A DNA stretch of 64,000 nt from Undaria pinnatifida (taxonomy: Eukaryota > Sar > Phaeophyceae > Laminariales > Alariaceae), in assembly GCA_012845835.1 (NCBI GenBank), contig JABAKD010000002.1:19056629-19120628 (forward strand), written 5' to 3'. The translations under genes and the position numbers were made by a program. Below the pieces are notes generated by a model that was not told where the DNA came from, did no database searches, and saw only the letters and a program-made list of their open reading frames with translations. Shown one piece after another: positions 46,883 to 57,180 of the stretch. Position 1 is the first letter of the stretch. The number at the start of each line of letters is the position of its first letter.

Positions 46883-47572
46883 ATGCCACGGATACGGGGT
46901 AAACGTAGACCCCCACGACCATTTAAATGGGACGATGCATCTCCCTCAGGGATAATGCGAAATGCATTTGTACGAACTAGACAGGCAGTGATGATGTCTA
47001 ACCATCCGGCGCTAAAAAGGATTTGGAGGATTCGGAATGCTTGGTTGGCAAAGGGTAAGGGGGAAAGGGGGGATTTGCCACCAGGAGCACTTTGCCAGCA
47101 AAAGAGTGGGAAAACATTTCAAAAATGGCGCGTTGTTCCCGGCCCAGGTGGAAGACGCCCAGTCGCTGACAAGGACACATGTTCTATTTACGCCATAGTC
47201 CATTTGAAAAACGGGAAAACATACGTGGGACGAACGATCAAGAGCCCGTACGTTAGATTCCAGGAACATATTTCCACAACAGACGCTCTAGGTAGAGAAA
47301 TCAAGGCGGATCAAACCAAATTTGTAGTCCTTCTCCTGGAAATAGTTCCCCGGTGTTTAGAGGGTGTGGAGAACTCAGGGACACCACTCCATTGGCGAGA
47401 AAGAGAAAACTCATGGATTAACCGATTGCACACACGCGTAAAAGGATACAATACACGTAGGGAAATTGCCAAGAGACAACTCCCACAGATACCAACACAT
47501 GGCTTTGGGATTAGACGGGTCAGACGCTCTAGGCACAAATCGCGTATTTCTAAGATAACGCACAATGGGTGA
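46883..47572 (+). CDS. GIY-YIG endonuclease portion of the Penelope-like element
   Basis: The frame runs from ATG 46883 (229 residues) to TGA 47570-47572. The N-terminal 95 residues are basic. The nuclease begins near residue 98 with SIYAIVHLKNGKTYVGRT (the GIY and YIG strands, here IYA and YVG), then RFQEH (catalytic Arg). REREN-SWINRL follows with the metal-binding Glu, and KGYN ends the domain. The CCHH zinc-binding residues of canonical Penelope nucleases are not visible. It would nick target DNA to prime reverse transcription. The stop could be a nonsense change. Alternatively it lies in an 18-nt GT...AG segment (47569-47586) whose removal keeps the frame. Confidence 0.82.
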   Translation: MPRIRGKRRPPRPFKWDDASPSGIMRNAFVRTRQAVMMSNHPALKRIWRIRNAWLAKGKGERGDLPPGALCQQKSGKTFQKWRVVPGPGGRRPVADKDTCSIYAIVHLKNGKTYVGRTIKSPYVRFQEHISTTDALGREIKADQTKFVVLLLEIVPRCLEGVENSGTPLHWRERENSWINRLHTRVKGYNTRREIAKRQLPQIPTHGFGIRRVRRSRHKSRISKITHNG

Positions 47573-47586
47573 GTGTTTCTGTCTAG
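47569..47586 (+). other. 18-nt intron-like segment containing the in-frame TGA
   Basis: The segment reads GTGAGTGTTTCTGTCTAG: a consensus donor, pyrimidine tract and TAG acceptor in 18 bases. Its removal would join the nuclease frame to the linker frame in phase and delete the stop. Whether any spliceosome uses introns this short in this organism is unknown, and chance is possible. Confidence 0.3.
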
Positions 47587-48160
47587 AGACTGGCAGCGTA
47601 GGATTAATTACTTTGCCGGACTCGTTAATAATAGACCACACTTGGTGGATTCGTACATCTTGCACTTGGCCCCCAGAAACTTGCTCCGTATGATCAAGTA
47701 CATAGGACAACACGGCATTCCCGGTAACGTCCAAAAGGCTTTCAATGTACTCAGGAAACGCTACTTGAGCTCGTTCCCGACGCCTTCGGTCCAACCGGTG
47801 AAAGTACCTAAGTTAATCGTCATGGGATTCACTAGTGAGATTGCCAACGTAGTCCCCCTGCGCGGATTACTGATGCGCCCAAATACATTAAGTAGGATAC
47901 CCCCTGTATGCGTTGGGTTTCGGGAGAGCATTACGGAAACAATTCCGTGTTTCAAGTATGGCCAGACCTTGGATTCTTTCTTCCTCAATGCCAGCGCCGT
48001 AGCACGCGACATCAACCAGGATTTTCAGTGTATTTGCGGGAATTCTAGATGTTCTAAGTATGCCGTATGTATTAAGGATGGTTCCCTTTGTGTATTAACA
48101 ACGGATGCAGAGTGCCTTAAGCGAAAAGATGCTGAAGGCAGGCCGGGTTTAGATTAGATT
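47573..48160 (+). pseudogene. CxC linker region of the Penelope-like element
   Basis: The same frame as the nuclease continues after the TGA for about 190 codons. It carries CICGNSRC at 48029-48052 followed by further Cys residues. This matches the short CxC-motif domain reported between nuclease and RT in N-terminal EN+ Penelope-like elements and may bind zinc. The frame ends at TAG 48155-48157 only because AGATT is duplicated (AGATTAGATT, 48150-48160). Removing one copy restores phase with the RT frame. Confidence 0.75.
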
Positions 48161-49287
48161 ATTATGCGGAGGAGAAGCATACAGCACCATTTTATGTGCA
48201 ATTGGTCACGGCCATTGAGGAACATGTAGCCGAGATCTGCAGCAACTTAGCAATCAACTACGTGGATACTTTAGACTGGAGGAACACGCTATTTAAAGAA
48301 ATACGTAGGTGTTTAGAATACGCAGAAGATGCTGCTGAAACACGTCTAGTAACAGGCAACATCGACATTTCGGCAGCCAGACACGCATTCAAACAGGCGC
48401 ATAAAAGTGTCGTTATCACCAAAGTGGACAAAGCAGCAAACTGCTTGAGCGTCATGTGCAAAGCCTGTTATGCGAGAGTAACCACAGCAGAGTTGAGTGG
48501 TCCAGGATATACACGAGTTGAGAGTGAATTGTTCCCAGACCTCATAGAAAAAATCACGACGAGGCAAATTACATATTTGCTGAAGGAACATTTACCGATA
48601 CCGATGGTCATGGTCAAAATCCAAAATCCTCAAAATCCACACAAACACAAGTATGTCAAAAGGTACTCTACGCAGATACCGGTTAGATATCTTATGCCCA
48701 AATTACACAAAGCGATCCCAGCTTTCCGGTGTATCACAGCGTGTTGTGGCACAACCACAGAAGGCGTAGCTAAGATAGTAAATGCAGTACTCGTTGGCAT
48801 CAGACCAGTACTAGATGCCTTGTGGCGTGAAGAATGTATTCGTATCGGTTTGGTTGCAAACAATTGTTGGATCACGTCTGGTGGGGCTGAGATAGTAGAT
48901 GTTATGAAAGATTTGGACCACAAAGCAGCGATGATGGCAAAAAACGGACTGCCTCACCACCTGGAAACTTTTGTTTTTGTGGCCATGTACACTAACATTC
49001 CGGTCAAATGTCTTAAACGTATCGTGGGCGAGTTACTGGACTTGGTATTCACGTACCAAGAAGCAAAAGACGGTTCCAAATCGATGTACATTAAGTATGG
49101 GTTCAAAAATAATGAAAAGGAACCGAAGATCAACAAAATACACTGGTCTTTCAACCCTCCTGTAAATGCTAATGGAACAACCAACAACAAAAGGGAATTT
49201 AATGTTGGTCAAGCTAAACTGTGTGAATGGATTAACTTCGTATTAGACGAAGGGTTTGTACAATTTGGAGGAGCGATATATATATAA
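48150..49287 (+). pseudogene. Reverse transcriptase, N-terminal half, Penelope-like element
   Basis: Frame 1 encodes the RT fingers and start of the palm. VVITKVDKAANCLSV matches the K-x-D-K block of Penelope RT1. RYLMPKLHKAIPAFRCI matches the PKxHK...RPI block, and VFVAMYTNIPVK carries the palm A motif with the YTNIP signature of the family. A stretch between these blocks could house the insertion-in-fingers domain reported for this clade. The frame ends at TAA 49285 through a TA-dinucleotide length change (GCGATATATATATAAGC) inside the conserved block before KQSSG, not at a natural terminus. Confidence 0.85.
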
Positions 49288-50149
49288 GCAATCATCGGGC
49301 ATATTCATGGGCACTGCACCCGCACCCGATTTAGCGAACGATTTTGCGTTCATGCATGAACTCAATTTCCTAAAAACTATGATAAATAGATATTTGCTCG
49401 ATACGAGAAACAACATTGAACCTCTTTACCCTTTAGAGTTTATTGAACAGTACGGTAGTAGCACTAAGAGATTCATAGATGACATACTTACGGTAGCACC
49501 AGGCTTACCAAGTAGGAAAGGCCCTACGTTTGAACAAATTATCAAGCGGGAAGGAGGGGAGGGGGGGGTGTATGGTGGAATGTACCCAGAACACATCCTG
49601 GATGACGAGGGTGAGCAGGTTGCGAACCCTGTATCTATCACCAAGGAACAAAGAGGGCAAACAGTGCATTTCCTGGATATGGAAATTCTTCAAAGTACTC
49701 CTGGAGTGTCGCAAATTCGAATGTATGATAAGCGGGACCACATGGAGACACTGAAGCAGTACCGTAGATACCCCCACACTGAAACACGATTATCAAAAAA
49801 GTGTTTGTATGCGACCCTCCATTGCCAACTTTGTCGATTTGCAATTAGGTGCTCGGAAATCCATTTCTTCCAAGTAGCAGCTGCTAAGTTGATGACGGAC
49901 ATGATTAGACATGGTTATGCCAAGGAACGTTTGAGGAACAAACTCCACAATTTCCGCAAAACATTTTTCAAAAACTCACCAATAAAGCCGACTATTAAAA
50001 GAGTGCATGACCCGGTTGTACGTGAGAAGTATTGGTGGTTGGTCACTGAAGGAGTTTGGAAATGTATCGAAAGGGAAGGTCAAGCACCCGGGCATGATAG
50101 ACTGCTGAGTGATGAGTGGGTATGTCTTTGTACGTTACATGATTTTTAG
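49256..50149 (+). pseudogene. Reverse transcriptase, C-terminal half, Penelope-like element
   Basis: Frame 2 resumes with YKQSSGIFMGTAPAPDLAN (palm B block, normally YxQxxGxPMG; here Pro is replaced by Phe). It continues with STKRFIDDILTV (catalytic Asp pair near 49477-49482), VHFLDMEIL and a thumb-like Cys/His/Arg-rich segment (CLYATLHCQLCRFAIRCSE). It ends at a TAG 50147-50149. No nuclease follows, confirming that the GIY-YIG domain is only N-terminal. RTs of this group are relatives of telomerase RT. Confidence 0.87.
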
Positions 50150-50986
50150 GAATGAGCGATTGAATTGCAGAAGTTATACATGATTTATGGGAATGGCCAC
50201 TTCGCCTCTCCCTTAAACGTTTATTTTTACAAAGTGTCATAGAGGAATGAACAACCACCGTTTAGGGGAATATATCGATATAAGAGTTATGGAAAAGGGG
50301 GAAGGGGGGGGCGGGGGGGGGGGGGGGGGTATTTTCGTGGAGAAGTGGAAACGTAGTCACGTAAGCATAGCCGTAGACATTAGAGTCTGAGAGCGTAATG
50401 CAACGTCGTACCTGAATAAACAATGTGTGCGGACATGTTGATTCGAGTTATTCGGAAGAGGCGTCTACATTTGGATGTGTGTGGGTTGGGAAGCGGGTAC
50501 ATATGAGTGTGGAAGTGAGTATGGACTGTGCATGTCGAGTACTGGGTATTTGTGGGTTGAAAAGAGGGTGTATATAAGCATGGAAGTGTTCAACCTACGT
50601 TCGTAGGTTACAACGTCTTTATTAAACATCTGAGGATTACAAAAACGTTTTCACAAATAACATTGTTACGTATGGATTAATTTGTCTTCTCGACGACGTC
50701 GATTGAGGAATGTAAATTATAACCAAGTTTCTCAACTATACCAACGCAAAACACACATTCATGACGTACATATCAAACACACTACCTAGAACCGAAATAT
50801 TTCAGGAAATAAACAACGCCAAAAATCCTGCCAAAACATGGTATGTCCACGGAAACAACGAACGTTACTGAGTCCAAATCACGCCTGAATGCATCTCGCA
50901 CTTTCCTTCAAAGGACCCACATCGAAATCCGCCAGAGTATTGAACACTTCCACGTGCTGGAGATCCCACTGCTGCAATTCACCCCC
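50150..50986. other. 3' flank of the Penelope-like element
   Basis: No gene. It includes a G-run at 50305-50330, a perfect inverted repeat ACCTACG/CGTAGGT at about 50590-50605, and an AATAAAC motif near 50,415. No canonical hammerhead ribozyme core was seen here. Confidence 0.45.
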
Positions 50987-50988
50987 TT

Positions 50989-51019
<31 letters not shown>

Positions 51020-51660
51020 CCCTTCCCTCACCAGATAATGGACTTCCGTCCACAGACTGACTAACATCACCCTGTTGACCCGGATAGCTACACTGTAGTT
51101 GCAAGTGGAGTCGCCGAAACATCCCCAAACCTCCCACAACTCATCACATGTCACCCACCAACATGACGGGATACTCAATAAGCAGACTACCTATACATAC
51201 CAACGCTTTCCTGTCAAATCCCCCCCCCCCCCCCCCCCCCTGTCCCCCCCCCCCCCCCCCTCCCCCCCCTCCCTTCCCCCCCCCCCCCCCTTTTTTTCTT
51301 AAACCGTAGCCTCACTCCGTATTTCGATTCAACCCACACAGTGTAGCGAAATAAATAATACACACATAGCCGAACTATGAAGAGTAACGGTATCATAAGT
51401 GTATTATGATACCGCTACAACGCATAGTTGTCAAGGCTGGTTACTGCATGTCTATCTTCAGGGATAAATATGCATTTAACCATACTTGACAAAAGCCGCG
51501 AGGGGGAACGTTGAAATTCCCAAACGTCCCTCGCAACTTCGTTTTAGGCCCCCCGAAGCAGTTTTCTCGGCGTACAAAAATACGTTTTGCAGATATATAC
51601 AACAGCCCCCCCCCTTCCCCCCCCTCCCCCCTTCCCCCCCCCCCCCCCCCCCCCAACCAC
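50987..51660. repeat. Poly-C family tracts and partial units
   Basis: C tracts lie at 50993-51020, 51220-51290 and 51605-51655. 51050-51112 (CACAGACTGACTAACATCACCCTGTTGACC...GTCGCCGA) is a partial copy of the longer unit found at 13.2 and 57.5 kb. No gene seen. Confidence 0.7.
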
Positions 51661-51664
51661 TGTA

Positions 51665-52055
51665 CACCAATATATATTCGAAAACACGATTCTGATACAA
51701 TACGATAATGAAGTCTAGAACATCAAGCAAAAAGTACGTGTAGAAAAAAACCACGTGGTTGCAAAACAAACAAGACAAAATAATATGTATTCGAAAACAC
51801 CACCCTGATACAATACGATAACGAAACCTAAAACATCAACCAAAACGTACACGTGTAGCAAAAACTACGTGGTTACAAAATAACATGTATTCGAAAATAC
51901 CGCTCCGAAACAACACGATAACAAAGTCTAGAACATAAACCAAAACATATACGTGTAGCATCAAAAACGCGGAAAGCACCACTTTGAAACAATACGATAA
52001 CCAAGTCTAGAATATCAACCAAAACATACGTGAAACAAAAACCACGCGGACACAC
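51665..52055. repeat. Four tandem ~100-120 bp units
   Basis: Each unit contains TATTCGAAAA or AAAGCACC, then GATACAATACGATAA, GTCTAGAACATCAA, CCAAAAC-TACGTGTAG and AACCACGTGG. Units begin near 51670, 51785, 51890 and 51975, and the last is shortened. Confidence 0.82.
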
Positions 52056-52700
52056 GACACACTAAAACCATATATACGCCCGCATACGAACACCAGTCAA
52101 AAGAAGGAACCCATATACCCTGGGTTCCAAATTGAGGTCCCTACGAGTCAGAAACATCACATAGTCCACATAAAGTCTTTACACAAACCTAAAAATGCGT
52201 CACAACTGCTCGTTGCCAAATGACAGGTTCATCAAGAACGCAAGAACAAACAGAACGAGAGGCAGGGTAATCGAAGCAGCGCTAATCATTATAGCATTCG
52301 CCCACCACATCACCTCCTTTGAAATTGATTTTGGGCATCAGCGAACTGGGTCCAACGCATGCCCGTAGTGTCTTAGGTGGAGTGAGGAGCGGTAGTAAAA
52401 ATCAAGTGCGCTGCTCGATAACCTGTTCCTGACCGTCGGTATACTGAACAATCTTCGGGCCGCGTCTTCTCTGTGTCAGGTGTGTGAGGAATTTCTTTGT
52501 CGTTTTTCAAGCAAGCGGTTGCGTTGGCATATACTACCTGGCTTGATGTAAAGGAAAGGAACACCACTGAGCGATCATCTACTACATGTTAGGGCATGTT
52601 TTCATGAACACCACTAACAAGAGCACCAGACATGGATGCGACATCTACAGGACTACAACATCTTCGACGACAGTTGGGAGAAAACAGGACGTATAAGTGT
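52056..52700. other. No recognised gene
   Basis: Unique-looking A/T-rich sequence between two tandem arrays. Short open frames only. Confidence 0.5.
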
Positions 52701-52724
52701 ACACTATATATAGTCTATAATAAT

Positions 52725-53890
52725 GTGAAAAGTAAGTACAGACAGGGATGTTACCACTGCGGTAAACCACACTACCAACCTATTACGCAGGGTATTTCGT
52801 GCCTCCATCCGCTTACATGATTGCCTGACAACCTCTACCATTCCAAACGCAGTGGAATGTGCCTAACGAAGTAAAGTCACCCTCGCGTGCAATAGTGGTG
52901 ACATCGCATGTCCACGTGAGACAACCTTTACGAAACGCAGTAGCATATGCCTGACGAAGTGAAGTCACCCTCGCCTTCAATAGTAGTGACATCGCATATA
53001 TATGACGTTGCATGCCCACCTCAACTGCTGTATTTGTAAGATGTATCTCTGTCTTAGAATTGGCGACCTCAGAGCCCCACAGCGGCACGGTAAAAATCAT
53101 GGACGTGAAATCGTACATTTGAGACAATAATAAGTTGAAAAGGAAGCACAGGCAGACCTGATAAAATTGCGATAAACCACACTGCCGACCCATCGCATAC
53201 ACTCCTGAGACGACCTCTACGAAACACAGTACCATTTACCTCACGAATTAAAATCACCCTCGCGATCAATAGTGATGACATCGCATATATATGACATCAC
53301 ATACCCACCTCGCCTGATGTATTTGTAGGACGTATCTCTGACTTAAAATTGACGGCCGCAGAGCCCCACATCGACAAGGTAAAATCATAGGCGTGAAATC
53401 GTACATTTATTTGAGACAAAAATAATTTGGAAAAGAAAGCACAGGCAGATGTGTTAAAATTGCGGTAAACAACCTTACCAACCCAATACGTAGGGTATTT
53501 CGTACATACCGTCTGCATGATCGCCTCCCCACCTATGCCAAGCGAAGTATTACTAACGAGGTAACGTAATTGAGCGCGTGTATACCAAGTATGACTAATG
53601 AGGTGCCGTAATTGAGCACATGTATACCAAGCGTTCCTTTAAAACTGACGATTCGCATCCCTCCCTCTAATGCTCAATGGCGGAGACAGCACATGGCCAC
53701 ATACATCACCTCGCATGCTGTGTTTAGCAATACGTATCTCTTTCGTATAATTAGCGATGTCGATAATAATGGTAACTGTATGATGATGGTGACAAACAGT
53801 GCATGACCACATCACCTCGCCTGTTGCATTTGACAATACGTATCTCTTTCTTATAATTAGCGATGTCAGAAAATAATGGTACCTACAAAT
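52725..53890. repeat. Satellite-like array, ~300-400 bp higher-order units
   Basis: Units begin near 52736, 53145 and 53440 with AGTACAGACAGG / AGCACAGGCAGA. They carry GCGGTAAACCACACTACC, AACGAAGTAAAGTCACCCTCGC, GTGACATCGCATATATATGAC and CGTATCTCT blocks. An extra ~95 bp internal duplication lengthens the first unit. 53690-53880 holds two further ~115 bp copies of the CACCTCGC...AATACGTATCTCTTTC...TTAGCGATGTC block. Confidence 0.8.
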
Positions 53891-54059
53891 ATTCTATAAA
53901 ATATTCTAGCTTTCGATCCATGTATCATACAACAACAAATTATGAAGATTTAAAACGTTATTTTCTACACTTAAAACACTGGGTTGCATGCTGCATCTAA
54001 CATCAAACCTTCTAGAATAGTAAACATTACAAGCCAGATGATATAAAGGGATGCCTTAT

Positions 54060-54407
54060 TGCTTCAATCGTCAGGTTTGTCCCCTTTGAGGATTTATAGT
54101 GTCCGCGCACATATTGAAATGTCCCGCCCCCCGCCCCCCCCCCCCCCTCCCCTCCCCCTCCACTGACCCCTCTTTTTCATAAAAAAACCCAACCCTTCCC
54201 CCCCCGCCCCTCCGTCCCCCGATCCCCCCCCCCCCCCCCCCTTCCGCCTAGTCTGTCCAAACGCCCCACTCACAATCAAAATCGGCCTGAGTAATAATCA
54301 CCTATACGCAGTTGATATCACGTCATTATCTTTCTGACCATCCATGACGTAGTTTTCAATTATTTTCCCCCCAACCCCCCCCCCCCCCCCCCCCTCCCCC
54401 CCCTCCA
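54060..54407. repeat. Poly-C family tracts
   Basis: Contains the block CGTCAGGTTTGTCCCCTTTGAGG (near 54,068), C tracts near 54125-54165, 54197-54245 and 54368-54410, and CATCCATGACGTAGTTTTCAATTA, which resembles 12.75 kb. No gene seen. Confidence 0.65.
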
Positions 54408-55230
54408 ACGCCCCCTCTTTTCCGACCACCTGCTCGATCGCCTAGACCTAGCACCACGCGTATAACAAGCTGCTACATATCTTTGATCTCACAGCCGAAG
54501 TGTATTTGAATATTATTTGTGACCTAAACCTCCTAAAAAATCTCCCCCCCCCCCCCCCCCCTCTTGCTCTCCCTTACTCAAACGCCCCACCAAATATCGA
54601 AATCCGCCACATTAATAAACACTTCACGCACAGGATATCACCTCATTATCTTTCGAGAGCCATCCATGCCGCTGTGTTCCCCCCCCCCCCCCCCCCCCGC
54701 CTCGAACGCCCCCTTCTTCCCCATCACCCGCACCATCGCCTAGACCTAGCACCACACGTATAACAAACCCCTCACCTGAAGCCCTTTCTCCCCCCCCCCC
54801 CCCCTTCAACGCCCCCTCTTTTCCGACCACCTGCACGATCGCCTAGACCTAGCACCACGCGTATAACAAGCTGCTACATATCTTTGATCTCACAGCCGAA
54901 GTGTATTTGAATATTATTTGTGACCTAAACCTCCTAAAAATCCCCCCCCCCCCCCCCCCCCTCTTGCTCTCCCTTACTCAAACGCCCCACCAAATATCGA
55001 AATCCGCCACATTAATAAACACTTCACGCACAGGATATCACCTCATTATCTTTCGAGAGCCATCCATGCCGCTGTCCCCCCCCCCCCCCCGCCTCGAACG
55101 CCCCCTTCTTCCCCATCACCCGCACCATCGCCTAGACCTAGCACCACACGTACAACAAACCCCTCACCTAAAGCCCTTCCCCCCCCCCCCCCCCCCCCCC
55201 CCCGCCCCCCCCCCCGCCCCCACCCCCCAC
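54408..55230. repeat. Two tandem ~406 bp poly-C family units
   Basis: Copy 1 (54408-54813) and copy 2 (54814-55230) share, in order, CAACGCCCCCTCTTTTCCGA, CGCCTAGACCTAGCACCACG, GATCTCACAGCCGAAGTGTA, a C tract, CCAAATATCGAAATCCGCCA and a second C tract. They differ mainly in homopolymer length. Inverted, diverged relatives occur at 20.0-20.4 kb. Confidence 0.85.
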
Positions 55231-55929
55231 CTTCCCCCCCAACCCATCCCAACCCTACCCCCTCGAACACTCCACCCTCTCTTTACTCACTGATCGTACG
55301 ACTTACCCCAGGATATCCTTATTAATTAATACGCTAAGGATGGTCGTGAAGGTGGTCGTGACGTTTTGGATCTTTGAAAAATATCTTGGTTAAAACACCC
55401 CCCCAAAAAAAGCGGCGACTCCCGAGCTCCACTCGGCCTCAGGCGGCCTCGCGGTGCCGCCACGTCCCATCCGCACAGCAGCACTACGACATGCCGGCGA
55501 AAGAACGGCCGTCGGTGCCCCACCTCGGCGAGGGGGGAGCGTGGAAATCGCCCTCCCGGGGACGGCTCGCTTGCCCCCCCCCCGCTTTTTCTTCGTCGCT
55601 GCCTGCTAATTTTTTTTTTTCGAACTCCCAACTATATTGTGAGGAAGACTAAAAATAAATGTTGAACAACAAATGCTACTCGAGTTATTGCTTTTTGGCC
55701 ACTTGGGCCATGGACACAGCCATGGATGGACACGAGACCACAAGCGCGCCTGCGTCAACAGCAATCACACAACACCAGGACCAAACACAGCAGCGTCCAG
55801 CCGTCGCCGCTCGCCGTGCGCAGAATTGGCAAAGCGAGCGCTTTTGGCTTGGCCTAACCAGCCCGAGAGCATTGTAACCAACAAATCGGCTGCTGCTCGC
55901 CTGTCAGGTGTATTGCTCTAGGTACTGCT
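55231..55929. other. No recognised gene
   Basis: Short open frames at 55374-55652 and 55659-55921 show no motif I recognise. A T-run lies at 55610. Confidence 0.4.
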
Positions 55930-56840
55930 GCATTGCTGCACTGCTGTACTGGGTAGGTTCGTGGGTGCATGGTGGGTGGTGTTCTGCTGTGCTGTACGTA
56001 CTGCTGCACTGCTGTTCTGATGTACGCACTGCTGCACTGCTGTTCTGCTGTGTGTAGTAAAGGTTTGGTCGGTGGATGGGTGAAGCGTGCACTGCGTCGT
56101 CCGTGGTGGGTGGGTGGACCGTTCTGTTCGTGGGAGTCTTTTTTTTGCTGTTTCCTGTTTCATAAGAACCATCCAATGCGCCCCGCGTACCAGGTGTATA
56201 CTGCTGTACGTACTGCTGCACAGCTGTTCTGATGTACGGACTGCTGCACTGCTGTTCTGCTGTGCTGTACGTACTGCTGCACTGCTGTTCTGATGTACGT
56301 ACCGCTGCACTGCTGTTCTGCTGTATGTAGTAAAGGTTTGGTCGGTGGGTGGGTGGAGGGTGCACTGCGTCGTCCGTGGTGGGTGGGTGGACCGTTCTGT
56401 ACGTGGGAGTCTTTTTTTGTTGTTTCCTAATTCATAAGAACCAACCAACTAACTGCGCCCCGCGTACCAGGTGTATACTGCTGTACGTACTGCTGCACGG
56501 CTGTTCTGATGTACGGACTGCTGCACTGCTGTTCTACTGTATGTAGTAAAGGTTTGGTCGGTGGGTGGGTGGAGGGTGCACTGCGTCGTCCGTGGTGGGT
56601 GGGTGGACCGTTCTGTACGTGGGGGTCTTTTTTTTGCTGTTTCCTAATTCATAAGAACCAACCAACTAACTGCGCCCCGCGTACCAGGTGTATACTGCTG
56701 TACGTACTGCTGCACGGCTGTTCTGATGTACGGACTGCTGCACTGCTGTTCTGCTGCATGTAGTAAAGGTTTGGTCGGTGGGTGGGTGGAGGGTGCACTG
56801 CGTCGTCCGTGGTGGGTGGGTGGGCCGTTCTGTACGTGGG
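55930..56840. repeat. Tandem array of ~216-273 bp units with TGCTG microsatellite
   Basis: AGTAAAGGTTTGGTCGG recurs at 56056, 56329, 56544 and 56762, giving periods of 273, 215 and 218 bp. Each unit includes GGTGCACTGCGTCGTCCGTGG, GGACCGTTCTGTACGTGG, a T-run and GCGCCCCGCGTACCAGGTGT followed by CTGCTG-type repeats. Open frames across it are repeat translations. Confidence 0.88.
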
Positions 56841-57180
56841 AGTCTTTTTGCGTCCTGTGGGAGATGAACCCTTTTTTTTGTTTCTACAATTTAATACCGG
56901 CCTCCCACTGGTGCTTGGGAGTACCACCGTCCCCACTGCTGCACTCCTCTGTCCTTTACTACCGTACGTACTACTGCTGCCGTGTTATCATTTTTGTTTT
57001 GCAAAACTTACATACAGAGGATGATACCTTTACTACCGTACGTACGGCGGCATTGTCGTACTGCCCTGTTATTATTTTGTTATTTTGGTACTTAATACAG
57101 AGGATACAGCACCAATTTGTTTTTGTCCGCCATACCGGCCGGCACCTGGCATATTTCGGGAGTACCACTAGTACATGATA
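56841..57180. other. No recognised gene
   Basis: Contains two short repeats of a block with ACCTTTACTACCGTACGTAC / CTTTACTACCGTACGTACTA and ACAGAGGAT. Nothing coding. Confidence 0.45.

Larger units (their letters stand above)
46883..50149 (+). mobile_element. Penelope-like retroelement with N-terminal GIY-YIG endonuclease (Naiad/Chlamys-type order)
   Basis: The order is GIY-YIG nuclease, CxC linker, reverse transcriptase, then stop. This is the permuted organisation described for N-terminal EN+ Penelope-like elements, whereas canonical ones carry the nuclease at the C-terminus. No Cys pair lies between the two halves of the GIY-YIG motif, as reported for Chlamys elements of green algae and slime moulds. 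The reading frame is interrupted by TGA 47570-47572, a 5 bp AGATT duplication near 48,150 and a TA-run length change near 49,275. No pseudo-LTRs were identified. It sits between poly-C arrays. Confidence 0.88.

Noticed and set aside
50150-50980. Hammerhead ribozyme near the Penelope-like element
   Set aside because: No CTGATGA stem GAAA core was found by eye in the flanks. Reports also say N-terminal EN+ elements lack canonical hammerheads.
52945-52990. CTGACGA motif resembling a ribozyme core
   Set aside because: No GAAA partner at the required distance, and the motif varies between array units.
55904-56936. Several similar open frames on both strands (repeated Val-Arg-Thr or Leu-Leu-His-Cys-Cys motifs)
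   Set aside because: They repeat with the 216-273 bp tandem unit and have no unique coding part.
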